Part shown: positions 53,290 through 63,497 of the stretch, in pieces
How positions within the stretch are numbered: position 1 is the stretch's first letter
Layout of the letters: every line of letters begins with the position of its first letter
NCBI GenBank assembly: GCA_031772625.1
Contig: CM062811.1
Coordinates: 650,568,871 to 650,632,870, forward strand
DNA: 64,000 nucleotides
From: Pinus tabuliformis
Taxonomy: Eukaryota > Streptophyta > Pinopsida > Pinales > Pinaceae
Direction of reading: 5' to 3'
The notes under the pieces: model-generated
Databases searched by the model: none
Told to the model about the DNA's origin: nothing
Seen by the model: only the letters and a program-made list of their open reading frames with translations
Translations under genes and position numbers: made by a program

Positions 53290-56200
53290 CTACATATTAA
53301 ACCTCCACAGTATTGTCTCGACATACTTCCTTTGGTTTAACCAGAGCTTCCTCTTTGCCCGATCTCTTTTAATTTCCATGCCCAAAATATAGTTTGCAGC
53401 ACCAAGATCTTTCATGTCGAATTTAGAGGACAATTGGGTCTTCAAATCCTGGATAATTTCTTTTTCATTTCCAACCAGCAACATATCATCCACATACAAG
53501 ACCAGATAAATAACACGTTCACCAATTAATTTAAAATACACACAATGATCTGCTTTGCTTCTGGTGAAGCCAAGTCCCCGTATAAATGTATCAAATTTCT
53601 GATACCACATCCTTGGTGACTGTTTTAACCCATACAGAGACTTCTTTAACTTGCATACCAGTTCTTTCTTACCCTTCACCACAAAGCCTTCAGGTTGCTT
53701 CATGTAGATTTCCTCTTCCAAATCCCCGTGAAGAAATGTTGTCTTCACATCCATTTGTTCTACCTCAAAATCAAAAACATCAACAACAGATAAAAGTAAT
53801 CTAATAGAAGTTACCTTGGCAACAGGAGAAAAAATATCACCAAAATCAATTCCCGGCACCTGGGAATAACCTTTTGCTACCAACCGAGATTTGTATTTCT
53901 CCACCTTTCCTTCTGCATTTGTCTTCTTCTTGAACACCCATTTGCTTCCAATGGGTTTCCTTCCAGCCGGCAACTCCACTAGATCCCAAGCTTCATTTTT
54001 GTGCAAAGATGCCATTTCATCAACCATGGCCTCTTTCCAGAGTTTTCCATCCTCTGAATCCACTGCTTCCTTCACAGTTCTGGGATCATCATCAGTAACA
54101 GACAAAGCAAAATTTGAACAGAAAGCAGATGGACTATACCTTTCTGGCTGCCTTCTTTCTCGAACTGATCTTCTCACAGCCAGAGTTTGTGGCTCTTCAT
54201 CTTCTGATTCCTCCTCTGCTACAGAGTCTGATTCTTCCTCCTTTAGTTCAAACTCTATCTTCACAGGTTCCTTTGGTTGGACTTCATGTTTAATAACATC
54301 TTTCACCTCTCTGAACACCACATCTCGACTGTACACAACCTTCCGTGTGACTGGGTTCCAAAGCTTATAACCCTTTAAACCATCTTTATACCCAATAAAG
54401 ATGCACTTTTCATATTTAATATCCAACTTGGTTCGTTTCTCCTTTGGAACATGTACATATGCATCACATCCAAAGACCCTCAGATGTGAAAGAGAGGGTT
54501 TCTTACCAGTCCATACTTCTTGTGGAGTCTTATCCTCCAATGCTGATGAAGGTGACCTGTTGACCAGGTAACATGCAGTATCCACCGCCTCTGCCCAGAA
54601 TTCTTGTCCTAACCCAGCACCACTGAGCATGCTTCTTTCCCTTTCCATCAACGTTTTGTTCATTCTTTCTGCGACTCCATTTTGCTGAGGTGTATATGGA
54701 GTAGTCTTCTGCCGTGCTATACCACACTTCTTACAGAATTCTTCAAATTCCTTGCTACAAAACTCTCCACCATTATCTGTCCTCAGCACCTTTATCTTCT
54801 TCTCTGTCTGATTTTCCACCAAAGCCTTAAATTCTTTAAACCTGTCAAAGACTTCAGATTTCTTCTTAAGGAAATATATCCATGTATTCCTTGAGAAGTC
54901 ATCTATAAATGATACATAGTACACAAACTTACCCAGTGATGGAACCTTCACAGGTCCAAACACATCACTGTGCACAAGCTCTAATATCTGTTTCGTCCTC
55001 TTACCACCAGAGGGGAAACTCACCCGATTCTGCTTCCCATATACACAATTTTCACAGAAATCAAAATCCAGAGAGCTATTATTCATACCTTCTACCATAC
55101 CTTTACCATGAAGTATTCGAAGGCCCTTCTCTCCAATATGTCCAAGCCTTTGATGCCACAACATGGTCTTCTCTCCAGAGACCACTAGATTTTCTACTCC
55201 ATTTTCAGGAACCATAGAACTATTGCACCCATCAACAACGGTGCTACCTTGCAGCTTGTACAGAGTTCCAATCCGAACTCCCCGCATCAATATCAGTGCT
55301 CCTCGAACCATCTTGCAGGTATCTTTCTCGAACACTATCTTTACACCTGCATCATCCAACTTGCTTACAGAAATCAGATTTCTGGCCAATGCAGGAATAT
55401 GTAGAACACCCGGAAGTGTTCTAACCCTTCCACCTTGCAACTTCAACTTTACTTTTCCGCAACCAATGATTCTAGCCTTCCTATCATCTCCTAAGAAGAC
55501 ATCACCACCATCGTATTTCTCATACTCGCAGAACCACTCTCTATGGGGAGTGAAGTGAAAGGATGCACCTGAGTCAATCGACCATGCCTCATGATCTACA
55601 TGCGTACTTGAAGAAGCCAAGTACACATCCCCACCTTCATCTGAGGTGGTTTTCGCCTCTGTAGAAGGAGCATCATCAGATCCCTTTCCTTTATCGGGAG
55701 CTTTAGATTTACAATCCCTTCTGAAGTGCCCTTCCTTTCTGCATTTCCAGCACACCACCTTTGTAGGTTTTCCTGGAGATTTAGATCTCCCTCTAGATTT
55801 AGATCTCCCACTCGATGACTTATTTTTGTTTCTGTTCAGGGACCGTCCTCGTACAGACAAGGCATCACCATTCTGGCTCTCCATATTTTTTCGTCTCATC
55901 TCCTTCGTCAGCAAGGCTGAGACTATTTCATCAAACTGCAGAGCAGTTGCATTGCTACCTATTGCAATAACTAGACTATCCCACAAATCTGGTAGAGAAC
56001 ACAACAAACTGATGCACTTATCTTCATCTGAAATTTTAATCTCAACAGATAATAACTGACTTACCACAGTATTAAACGCATTCAGATGCTCTGTCACCGA
56101 GTCTCCATCTTTCATCCTCAGGTTATACAGCTTTTTCCGCAGGAATAGTTTATTCACCAGAGACTTAGATTGGTACAAAGTCCCTAACTTGTCCCACAAA

Positions 56201-56445
56201 GCCTTCGCCGTAGCTTCCCCTGATACATTCAACAATACTGAATCTGAGACACACAATCGTATTGTGCTCTTTGCCTTCCGATCCAACTTCTTCCATTCTT
56301 CATCGGTCACTCCCGTTGGTTTAGTACCCAGATCTACCGCGATCCACTGATCTTTATCCACCAACAAATCCTCCATCTTGAGTTTCCACAACTCAAAACT
56401 CTGACCATTGAACTTCTCAATCTCTATCTTTCCACTGCTCGCCAT
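53290..56445 (-). CDS. Copia G gag-pol polyprotein (to RT)
   Basis: A 1051-residue ORF. Gag (UBN2 type) is residues 1 to about 200, an Arg/Ser-rich linker 200-228, and the zinc knuckle C232, C235, H240, C245. Protease is D291-S292-G293. Integrase zinc finger is H431, H436, C464, C467; the integrase catalytic triad is D494, D557 and E593. Acidic linker is about 735-752. RT runs from about 835 with YVDD at 984-987. Every catalytic residue I checked is present. The stop at 53290-53292 is TAG after RFNM, where Gln (CAG) is likely ancestral. The start ATG lies about 110 bp inside the primer-binding site. Full Copia polyproteins are about 1300 residues, which fits this ORF plus the next. Confidence 0.95.
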   Translation of the reverse strand: MASSGKIEIEKFNGQSFELWKLKMEDLLVDKDQWIAVDLGTKPTGVTDEEWKKLDRKAKSTIRLCVSDSVLLNVSGEATAKALWDKLGTLYQSKSLVNKLFLRKKLYNLRMKDGDSVTEHLNAFNTVVSQLLSVEIKISDEDKCISLLCSLPDLWDSLVIAIGSNATALQFDEIVSALLTKEMRRKNMESQNGDALSVRGRSLNRNKNKSSSGRSKSRGRSKSPGKPTKVVCWKCRKEGHFRRDCKSKAPDKGKGSDDAPSTEAKTTSDEGGDVYLASSSTHVDHEAWSIDSGASFHFTPHREWFCEYEKYDGGDVFLGDDRKARIIGCGKVKLKLQGGRVRTLPGVLHIPALARNLISVSKLDDAGVKIVFEKDTCKMVRGALILMRGVRIGTLYKLQGSTVVDGCNSSMVPENGVENLVVSGEKTMLWHQRLGHIGEKGLRILHGKGMVEGMNNSSLDFDFCENCVYGKQNRVSFPSGGKRTKQILELVHSDVFGPVKVPSLGKFVYYVSFIDDFSRNTWIYFLKKKSEVFDRFKEFKALVENQTEKKIKVLRTDNGGEFCSKEFEEFCKKCGIARQKTTPYTPQQNGVAERMNKTLMERERSMLSGAGLGQEFWAEAVDTACYLVNRSPSSALEDKTPQEVWTGKKPSLSHLRVFGCDAYVHVPKEKRTKLDIKYEKCIFIGYKDGLKGYKLWNPVTRKVVYSRDVVFREVKDVIKHEVQPKEPVKIEFELKEEESDSVAEEESEDEEPQTLAVRRSVRERRQPERYSPSAFCSNFALSVTDDDPRTVKEAVDSEDGKLWKEAMVDEMASLHKNEAWDLVELPAGRKPIGSKWVFKKKTNAEGKVEKYKSRLVAKGYSQVPGIDFGDIFSPVAKVTSIRLLLSVVDVFDFEVEQMDVKTTFLHGDLEEEIYMKQPEGFVVKGKKELVCKLKKSLYGLKQSPRMWYQKFDTFIRGLGFTRSKADHCVYFKLIGERVIYLVLYVDDMLLVGNEKEIIQDLKTQLSSKFDMKDLGAANYILGMEIKRDRAKRKLWLNQRKYVETILWRFNM

Positions 56446-56555
56446 CTTCTTTCACCACCAGAATCGATCTCGCAGATCTCCCTCTGAACAGAGTTTACCA
56501 CAGGCCCGAGCAAAAAACCCCTCAGCAACAAAGGCGTCCCCTTGAAGCCAAAACA

Positions 56556-56567
56556 GCTCTGATACCA
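56556..56567 (-). promoter_or_regulatory. Primer-binding site of Copia G
   Basis: The minus strand reads TGGTATCAGAGC, exact, two bases after the LTR. Confidence 0.93.
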
Positions 56568-56569
56568 AA

Positions 56570-57027
56570 TGTAGGTTTTAACCCTGTACAGAAATTACCT
56601 GCATACGAATTCTTAAACAAAGAAAATAAACAATGCGAGAGCATAACACATAAAACACATATGCACTTATATTTTCCCCTGGATCCCAAAACCGGGACTA
56701 CCAGCTTGATTTTTCATTATGTTCCTTTCAATGTTACAATACATATTTATACATTTCGAAGCATCCAATACCATGGACCGAAATCCATCGCATCCAATAC
56801 CATGGACCGAAAACCATTGCGTCCAATACCATGGACAAAAAACCATCGCGTCCAAAAAAAACATGTGCGAAAATCATGCACAAAACCATAGGTGGGTCCG
56901 CCCAACCTAACATAGGGTCCAAAACCAAAATTTTTCGGGGCTCTGCCCCGGACCCCATAAAGTGGGGTTACGGGTGCCCTTCAAACCCCCTATTAACTAT
57001 GTGGAAAGAATATAACACAACCCAACA
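56570..57027 (-). repeat. 5' LTR of Copia G
   Basis: 458 bp, same length as the 3' LTR. It contains the same 28-29 bp repeat (56762-56857) and GC double hairpin (about 56936-56967). Confidence 0.95.
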
Positions 57028-58150
57028 TTGTGCATACTGCTTAGTACTCAGCTTCATCTAAAGATAAAGACAAAGTGCTATGCTTTTCACTGCTCCATGC
57101 TATGACCCCAGATCCAATACTGAATTCATAACTCGTGACAGATCATCGATCATCCAGGTTACCTACCCATTCAATGTTTGAAAAAGTTTCTAAAGTAACA
57201 TCAGATGTATCAGTGTATAAAATACCATAATCACAAGTACCATGAAGATACCTCAGTACACTTTTTTCCGTTACCCATTGACTTTCATGAGGTTTAGACA
57301 TAAACTGGCTCAACACACTAACAAAGTATGCTAAGTCTAGTCTATTTGTAGTCAAATATATTAGACTACCAACTAGCTGCCTATACAAAGTAGCTTCCAC
57401 CTCCTTAGAGCCATCATATCTGCATAATTTCAAGTTCTGCTGCAAAGGTACTGATGATGTATTACACTGTTCCATTCTAAACTTTTTGAGTAGCCCTATG
57501 ACATACTTACCTTGAGTAAGGAAAGTTTTCCCAAAGTCTCTCCACACTTCTAGACCTAGAAAATAATGTAAACTTCTGAGGTATTTCATCTCAAAAACCT
57601 ATGACATCTGTAGTTTTATTTCTTTGATTAATGCATCTGCATTACCTGTTATAATCATGTCATCCACATACATGAAAATCAAAATTATCTGCCCCTGTTC
57701 ATCATACATGTTATATAGATTTGGGTCATTCTTACTCCTATGAAAACCATGCTGTAAGAAAAATGAATCAATCTTCTCATACCAAGACCTAGACGCTTGT
57801 TTTAAACCATAAAGGGACTTTTTCAATCTACAAAATAAATTCTCCTACCCTTGTTTAACAAACCCTTTGGGCTTCATTAAATAAACCTCTTCTTTTAAAG
57901 CACCATTTAAAAATGCAGAATTAATATCTAACTGGTGTAGCTTCCACTGATGTTTTGTAGCTACAGTAATTAACATTATAATATTGTTCAGTTTGGCTAC
58001 ATGAGCAAAGGTTTCTTCATAGTCAATTCCCTCTTTCTGTGAGTAACCCTTTGCTACCAGTCTAGCTTTAAACTTTTGTATACTCCCATCTGCATTAAAT
58101 TTAGGTTTAAAAAGCCACTTGCAACCTATGGGTATTTTTCCTTCAGGCAA
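57028..58150 (-). pseudogene. Copia F reverse transcriptase and RNase H N-part
   Basis: Frames read right to left: 58150-57845 (GCKWLFKPKFNADGSIQKF, HQLDINSAFLNGALKEEVYL), 57826-57599 (KKSLYGLKQASRSWYEKID, with intact MYVDDMIITG) and 57589-57143 (LRSLHYFLGLEVWRDFGKTF, LTTNRLDLAYFVSVLSQFM, then the RNase H start ending NIEWVGNLDDR). Short breaks near 57835 and 57594, and a shifted RNase H after 57143, show decay. RNase H continues to 57033, then Copia G. Confidence 0.87.
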
Positions 58151-58864
58151 TTCAACTAGTTCCCAAGTATTATTTCTAATAATAGATTCAAATTATTCAT
58201 TAATTGTGGCCCTCCACTCATGAGATTGACTAGCTTCTTTATAATTTGTGGGTTCTATAACATCTAAAATGTTTGACATTAAAGCATAGTCTCTCAATCT
58301 GGCTAGCAGTTGAGTCTGCCTACTTGATCTTTTCGATAATGGACTCACCCCAAATTTGTCTGCTTCAGACCTTAGTGGGCTCGACTTACTTATTGCATCA
58401 CCTGCCTCTTCCTCTTTCTGCTACTGTTGTTGTTGTTGCTGCATGTCCTCACTGCTTTCTTCCATCAACAATGGAATGTGCCACTCTTGAAGGTTGTTCT
58501 CCTTATTTCCTTCCTTAGCATGCTCATGAAATAGCACATCTCGACTCGCAAAAACTTTATGAGTCAGAGGATTAAACAATTTAAAAGCTCTAAACTCAGT
58601 GCAATATCCTACAAATGTGCATTTCATGGCCTTAGGATCTAGCTTCTTCCTGTCATCCTTGGGAATATGGGCAAAGGCTTTTGACCCAAAAACCCTTAAA
58701 TGATTCACTGCAGGTTTATATCCATAAAGTGCTTCAAAAGAAGTTTTAAAATTGAGACATTTAGTTGGACTCCCATTTTTCAAGTAAACTGCAATGTTAA
58801 TGGCTTCAGCCCAAAAACCATCAGATAGACCCTTACCTTGAAGCATACTTCTTGCGCACTCCAT
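58151..58864 (-). pseudogene. Copia F integrase C-terminus and polyglutamine linker
   Basis: The 147-residue frame 58864-58421 starts MECARSMLQGKGLSDGFWAE, contains NHLRVFGSKAFAHIPKDDRK and KCTFVGYCTEFRAFKLFNPL, and ends in a run of Gln before a stop. Further acidic linker sequence continues to RT at 58150 through another stop. Confidence 0.83.
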
Positions 58865-59597
58865 AAGGGTTATGTTCTTTCATTCAGAAACTCCATTTTG
58901 TTGTGAAGTGTGAGGCACGGTGTACTGTTGAATAATCCCATGATTCCTGCAAAATTTCATGAACTATCCCAACTTGTATTCTCCCCCTTGATCAGAGCGG
59001 AGAATCTTAATAAATTTCCCTGTCTTCTTTTCCACCATATTCTTGAATTCTTTAAAGCATTGAAATTTCTGACTCTTCTTTCTAATAAAATATACCCAAG
59101 AGAATCTACTGCAAACATTAGTATAGAGTAGAAAATAATATGCACCACCTAGCGACCTAGTTTGCATAGGTCCACATATATCTGTATGCACAAGCTCCAA
59201 AATATCTCTTTTCTTCCTATCAGCATTCAAAGGAAACTCTTCTCTATGCATTTTCCCTAATGCACATCCATCACAATCTAAATGAACATTCTGAAAAGAA
59301 GGTAATCCATCAACCATACCTTTTCTTTGTAGCAGCATGAGATCTTGTAGGTTAAGATGACTGAATCTTTGATGCCAAAGATTCTCAGCTTTCAATCCTA
59401 TTGAAGCCAGATCTTGGTGTGGCATGCTCTTTACATTCAACCTATACAGGCATCCCACACACACTCCTGATGCAACTAGTTCCTTTTTGTTGTCCTTTAT
59501 GACATAATATGATCTGAAGAATTCGACTTGCAGGTCTTGATATGCCATCATTGAAATACAGATCAAGTTCTTCTTGATCCCAGGTACATACATCACA
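58865..59597 (-). pseudogene. Copia F pre-integrase and integrase core
   Basis: Frame from 59596: VPGIKKNLICISMM, then the zinc finger (NLWHQRFSHLNLQDL, CDGCALGK) and core with ELVHTDICGPMQ (first Asp) and ILRSDQGGEYKL (second Asp), stopping at 58964. The QNGVSE block with the Glu lies after the stop, near 58890. The frame is broken at 59598 by the tandem array and resumes at 61502 in phase. Confidence 0.86.
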
Positions 59598-61489
59598 AAT
59601 GATGGATCCCACTTGGGATTTGAAACGTTGGTACAAAAATGTTTATACTGTGGATTCTTCAGTCAATTCAAAAGATAAAAACCACAGATCTCTCAAATCC
59701 AAAATCTTATCCTTGTACGGAGGGGATACTTGGAGTGATATCCTTTCACTCGAAAGTTTTAGAGTGAGGATAAAAAGAAGAGCTGCCCTGTTTGCTCTTC
59801 TTTTATCATCATTCTTCAACCCTGATGATGGATCCCACTTGGGATTTGAAACGTTGGTACAAAAATGTTTATACTGTGGATTCTCCGGTCAATTCAAAAG
59901 ATAAAAACCACAGATCTCTCAAATCCAAAATCTTATCCTTGTACGGAGGGGATACTTGGAGTGATATCCTTTCACTCGAAAGTTTTAGAGTGAGGATAAA
60001 AAGAAGCGCTGCCCTGTTTGCTCTTCTTTTATCATCATTCTTCAACCCTGATGATGGATCCCACTTGGGATTTGAAACGTTGGTACAAAAATGTTTATAC
60101 TGTGGATTCTTCGGTCAATTCAAAAGATAAAAACCACAGATCTCTCAAATCCAAAATCTTATCCTTGTACGGAGGGGATACTTGGAGTGATATCCTTTCA
60201 CTCTAAAGTTTTAGAGTGAGGATAAAAAGAAGAGCTGCCCTGTTTTCTCTTCTTTTATCATCATTCTTCAACCCTGATGATGGATCCCACTTGGGATTTG
60301 AAACGTTGGTACAAAAATGTTTATACTATGGATTCTCCGGTCAATTCAAAAGATAAAAACCACAAATCTCTCAAATCCAAAATCTTATCCTTGTACGGAG
60401 GGGATACTTGGAGTGATATCCTTTCACTCGAAAGTTTTAGAGTGAGGATAAAAAGAAGAGCTGCCCTGTTTTCTCTTCTTTTATCATCATTCTTCAACCC
60501 TGATGATGGATCCCACTTGGGATTTGAAACGTTGGTACAAAAATGTTTATACTGTGGATTCTCCGGTCAATTCAAAAGATAAAAACCACAGATCTCTCAA
60601 ATCCAAAATCTTATCCTTGTACGGAGGGGATACTTGGAGTGATATCCTTTCACTCGAAAGTTTTAGAGTGAGGATAAAAAGAAGAGCTGCCCTGTTTGCT
60701 CTTCTTTTATCATCATTCTTCAACCCTGATGATGGATCCCACTTGGGATTTGAAACGTTGGTACAAAAATGTTTATACTGTGGATTCTCCGGTCAATTCA
60801 AAAGATAAAAACCACAGATCTCTCAAATCCAAAATCTTATCCTTGTACGGAGGGGATACTTGGAGTGATATCCTTTCACTCGAAAGTTTTAGAGTGAGGA
60901 TAAAAAGAAGAGCTGCCCTGTTTGCTCTTCTTTTATCATCATTGTTCAACCCTGATGATGGATCCCACTTGGGATTTGAAACGTTGGTACAAAAATGTTT
61001 ATACTGTGGATTCTCCAGTCAATTCAAAAGATAAAAACCACAGATCTCTCAAATCCAAAATCTTATCCTTGTACGGAGGGGATACTTGGAGTGATATCCT
61101 TTCACTCGAAAGTTTTAGAGTGAGGATAAAAAGAAGAGCTGCCCTGTTTGCTCTTCTTTTATCATCATTCTTCAACCCTGATGATGGATCCCACTTGGGA
61201 TTTGAAACGTTGGTACAAAAATGTTTATACTGTGGATTCTCCAGTCAATTCAAAAGATAAAAACCACAGATCTCTCAAATCCAAAATCTTATCCTTGTAC
61301 GGAGGGGATACTTGGAGTGATATCCTTTCACTCGAAAGTTTTAGAGTGAGGATAAAAAGAAGAGCTGCCCTGTTTGCTCTTCTTTTATCATCATTCTTCA
61401 ACCCTGATGATGGATCCCACTTGGGATTTGAAACGTTGGTACAAAAATGTTTATACTGTGGATTCTCCGGTCAATTCAAAAAAAAAAAA
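59598..61489 (+). mobile_element. Retroposed tandem array: 8.3 copies of a 226-bp unit with poly(A) and 13-bp target duplication
   Basis: Units start (ATGATGGATCCC) at 59599, 59825, 60051, 60277, 60503, 60729, 60955, 61181 and 61407. The last is cut after about 71 bp and runs into twelve A. TACATACATCACA is repeated at 59585-59597 and 61490-61502. Copies differ by only a few bases. The flanking Copia F coding sequence is continuous without the insert and one duplication copy. Poly(A) plus a 13-bp duplication is the signature of LINE-type target-primed reverse transcription. The apparent ORFs of 101-128 codons repeat with the unit; because 226 is not a multiple of three they shift frame between copies and are not considered genes. 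Confidence 0.93.
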
Positions 61490-61502
61490 TACATACATCA
61501 CA

Positions 61503-62600
61503 TTTTTAATATATCTGATATTACCATTAGGTAACATCACTGGAATATAACTGTACCCCTTGATCTAATAACATTTGTCATCACCTAAATATATGTTAGC
61601 TCCACAAGAAATTTCTTCAAAATTTTCGAACCAATTTCTATTACCTGTCATATGTGAAGATGCGTTTGAATCTACAAACCATATTTTAGACTCATCCTCC
61701 TCAATAGATGAAAGAGCAAAATTAGCTACGAATAATCGAAGATCATGACTATGACCCGCATAAGAAAAATGCCCTGTGTGTTTTCTCTATTTATTTCTAG
61801 CCTCATCTTCTTGTTTCTTAAAACAAAACTTAGCTATATGACCGGTTTTCCCACAGTAAAAACATTTAATATCATATTTATTTGGAGACATACCTCTAAA
61901 TGGTCTCTTTTGAAAAAAGCCACCGCCTTTTTGTCCCTATGGTGGTTTCCCTTTATATGGCTTCTTCTTCGCCATCAAAGCAAGATCGACACTCTATGGT
62001 CTCAAATTATGACACCACTCTTCTTCTTGTATAAGGATTCATGTTAGCTCTTAAAATGCAGGGGTTTCCTTCCTTGCAGAAAAGCATGTGATGAACATCT
62101 GGTATTCATCTGCCATCCCATTCAATGTAATCGTGACAATATCGAAATCAGACACCTTCTCCCCGATGTCTCCCAATCCATCCTTCTGGTCGTTGACCTG
62201 TGTAATGAATCTAGCAATGGATTCATTCTCCGCCATCCTCATGGAAAACAACTTGCCTTTGAGCGACAATATGTTATTGGTGTTCTGTGTCTGGTAGAGG
62301 TTCTTGAGTGTAGTCCAAATTTCACTGGATGATATACAATCTCTAGCATGCGGGATAATATTGTCTTTAACAGAAATCTTAGATAAGAATTTCACCTTAT
62401 TCTCCCTTTTATCCCAATCTTGCATTAGTGTTGCCATGCCGCCTGCTGCCATGGTCAGTTTTAGCTCATCACCATTGATGATCGACCAAGCACTTGATCA
62501 CTCAAGCAATGTTTGTAGCTTGAATTTCTAATTGGTATAGTTGGTCTCATCGAGTTTATTAGATTCGTTGAGATAAGCTTCTGTAAAATTGTTCATTTTT
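61503..62600 (-). pseudogene. Copia F gag, zinc knuckle and protease
   Basis: Gag starts near 62596 (MNNFTEAYLNESNKLDETNY), with stops near 62530 and 62500, and continues in the clean frame 62452-62051 (MATLMQDWDKRENKVKFLSK, SSEIWTTLKNLYQTQNTNNI, SMRMAENESIARFITQV). The knuckle CFYCGKTGHIAKFC lies near 61830-61870. Protease lies around 61660-61510 (VDSNASSHM-like, Asp retained) and leads into the pre-integrase frame at 59597 across the array. Confidence 0.82.
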
Positions 62601-63223
62601 GACTGATCGAAATCCCAATCCCTCAATCTACAGTCGATTCTCAACAAGTGAATAATTACAAGCTACAAAAACTAATAATCTCAAAACATACCAAAACCTT
62701 TGAAACAATCACAGATTTGCCACCAAACTGCCCGATCTACCTCCGATCTGGTTGATTTACCACAAATCTACCATGATCTCTATGTTTGCAACTTAGATCC
62801 ACCATCAAACTGCCCGATCTGAAGCTTAGAACCATAAAAAACACACCATCACTCTTTTAGACTGAAAAACAATTTATGATTTAAAATCCCTCTAAGGAGA
62901 GGTCAATCATCGCGGGTTTGACTCTAAGATCTGCGATGATCATCGCTTTTGTTAGGGTGAAAAACACGATGACCGCTTTATGCTCAGCTAGAGAAATGCC
63001 GAGACCTGTGAGAAAATGAATTTCCCCTGTGAGTAAGGTATGTCACTCCAACCACGTAGACTCCGAAATTGTCAGCGATGAGGCTCTTCTGTTGCCACTA
63101 GGGCACTGTAGCCATGAAGTCTCTGTAGCCACGAAGGTTCTGTAGCTACAAAGGCTCTATAGCCACTAGGGCTTTAATGTAGCCAATAAGGCTCTGCAGG
63201 TAAATCAAGCTCACCGGATCTGA
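62601..63223 (-). other. Copia F leader with a short tandem repeat
   Basis: Non-coding leader between primer-binding site and gag. The part 63078-63200 holds about six degenerate units of 18-21 bp like CTGTAGCCACGAAGGCT. No ORF is supported. Confidence 0.6.
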
Positions 63224-63235
63224 GCTCTGATACCA
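63224..63235 (-). promoter_or_regulatory. Primer-binding site of Copia F
   Basis: The minus strand reads TGGTATCAGAGC, directly after the LTR end CTAACA. Confidence 0.93.
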
Positions 63236-63497
63236 TGTTAGAAAATTGGAAAGAAAAACATGAATTGAATTAACTAGCAGCTCACAGGTGAGCAAGCTAC
63301 ACATGGAGACTGCACAAGCTGGAGCATACACTCTCCTCCTTAATTATCCAAAGATAATGAAATAAAAACATCTCAAAAGAATAGGGAGGTGAGAACAAAC
63401 TCCTACAAGCTAGGAACTAATCCTAACTTAAGGAGTTACTTTACAACCATGTAACCATTTCTCCATTAATACAATATAATATTAATTATTTTCAACT
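63236..63497 (-). repeat. 5' LTR of Copia F
   Basis: 262 bp, matching the 3' LTR over its whole length with about 16 differences by eye. Confidence 0.92.

Larger units (their letters stand above)
52003..57027 (-). mobile_element. Copia element G, young and nearly intact
   Basis: 5025 bp with 458-bp LTRs (52003-52460 and 56570-57027; about seven differences by eye), TTGTG target duplications (51998-52002 and 57028-57032), an exact primer-binding site and a polypurine tract. Its single gag-pol frame has one in-frame TAG. Domain set and order are those of Tork/Tnt1-type Copia elements; the lineage name is tentative. It is nested in the RNase H of Copia F. Confidence 0.96.
51416..63497 (-). mobile_element. 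Copia element F, holding Copia G and a tandem-array retroposon
   Basis: 262-bp LTRs (51416-51677 and 63236-63497) with about 6% divergence by eye, TATCA target duplications (51411-51415 and 63498-63502), an exact primer-binding site and a polypurine tract. Coding runs right to left: gag, knuckle, protease, integrase, RT, RNase H. It is broken by Copia G (52003-57027) in RNase H and by the 226-bp array (59598-61489) between protease and integrase. Its own length without these would be about 5.1 kb. Several stops mark decay. Confidence 0.94.

Noticed and set aside
53586-56059. Several plus-strand ORFs of 70-160 residues
   Set aside because: Antisense shadows of the Copia G gag-pol frame.
59815-59880. 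A confident hammerhead ribozyme annotation
   Set aside because: CTGATGA and GAAA with a stem II are present, but stem I is not found and stem III is weak, so it is reported only as a hypothesis.
59599-61534. Chain of 101-128-residue ORFs with the same protein sequence
   Set aside because: They are produced by the 226-bp tandem unit, which shifts frame each copy; no start context, family match or conservation independent of the repeat.
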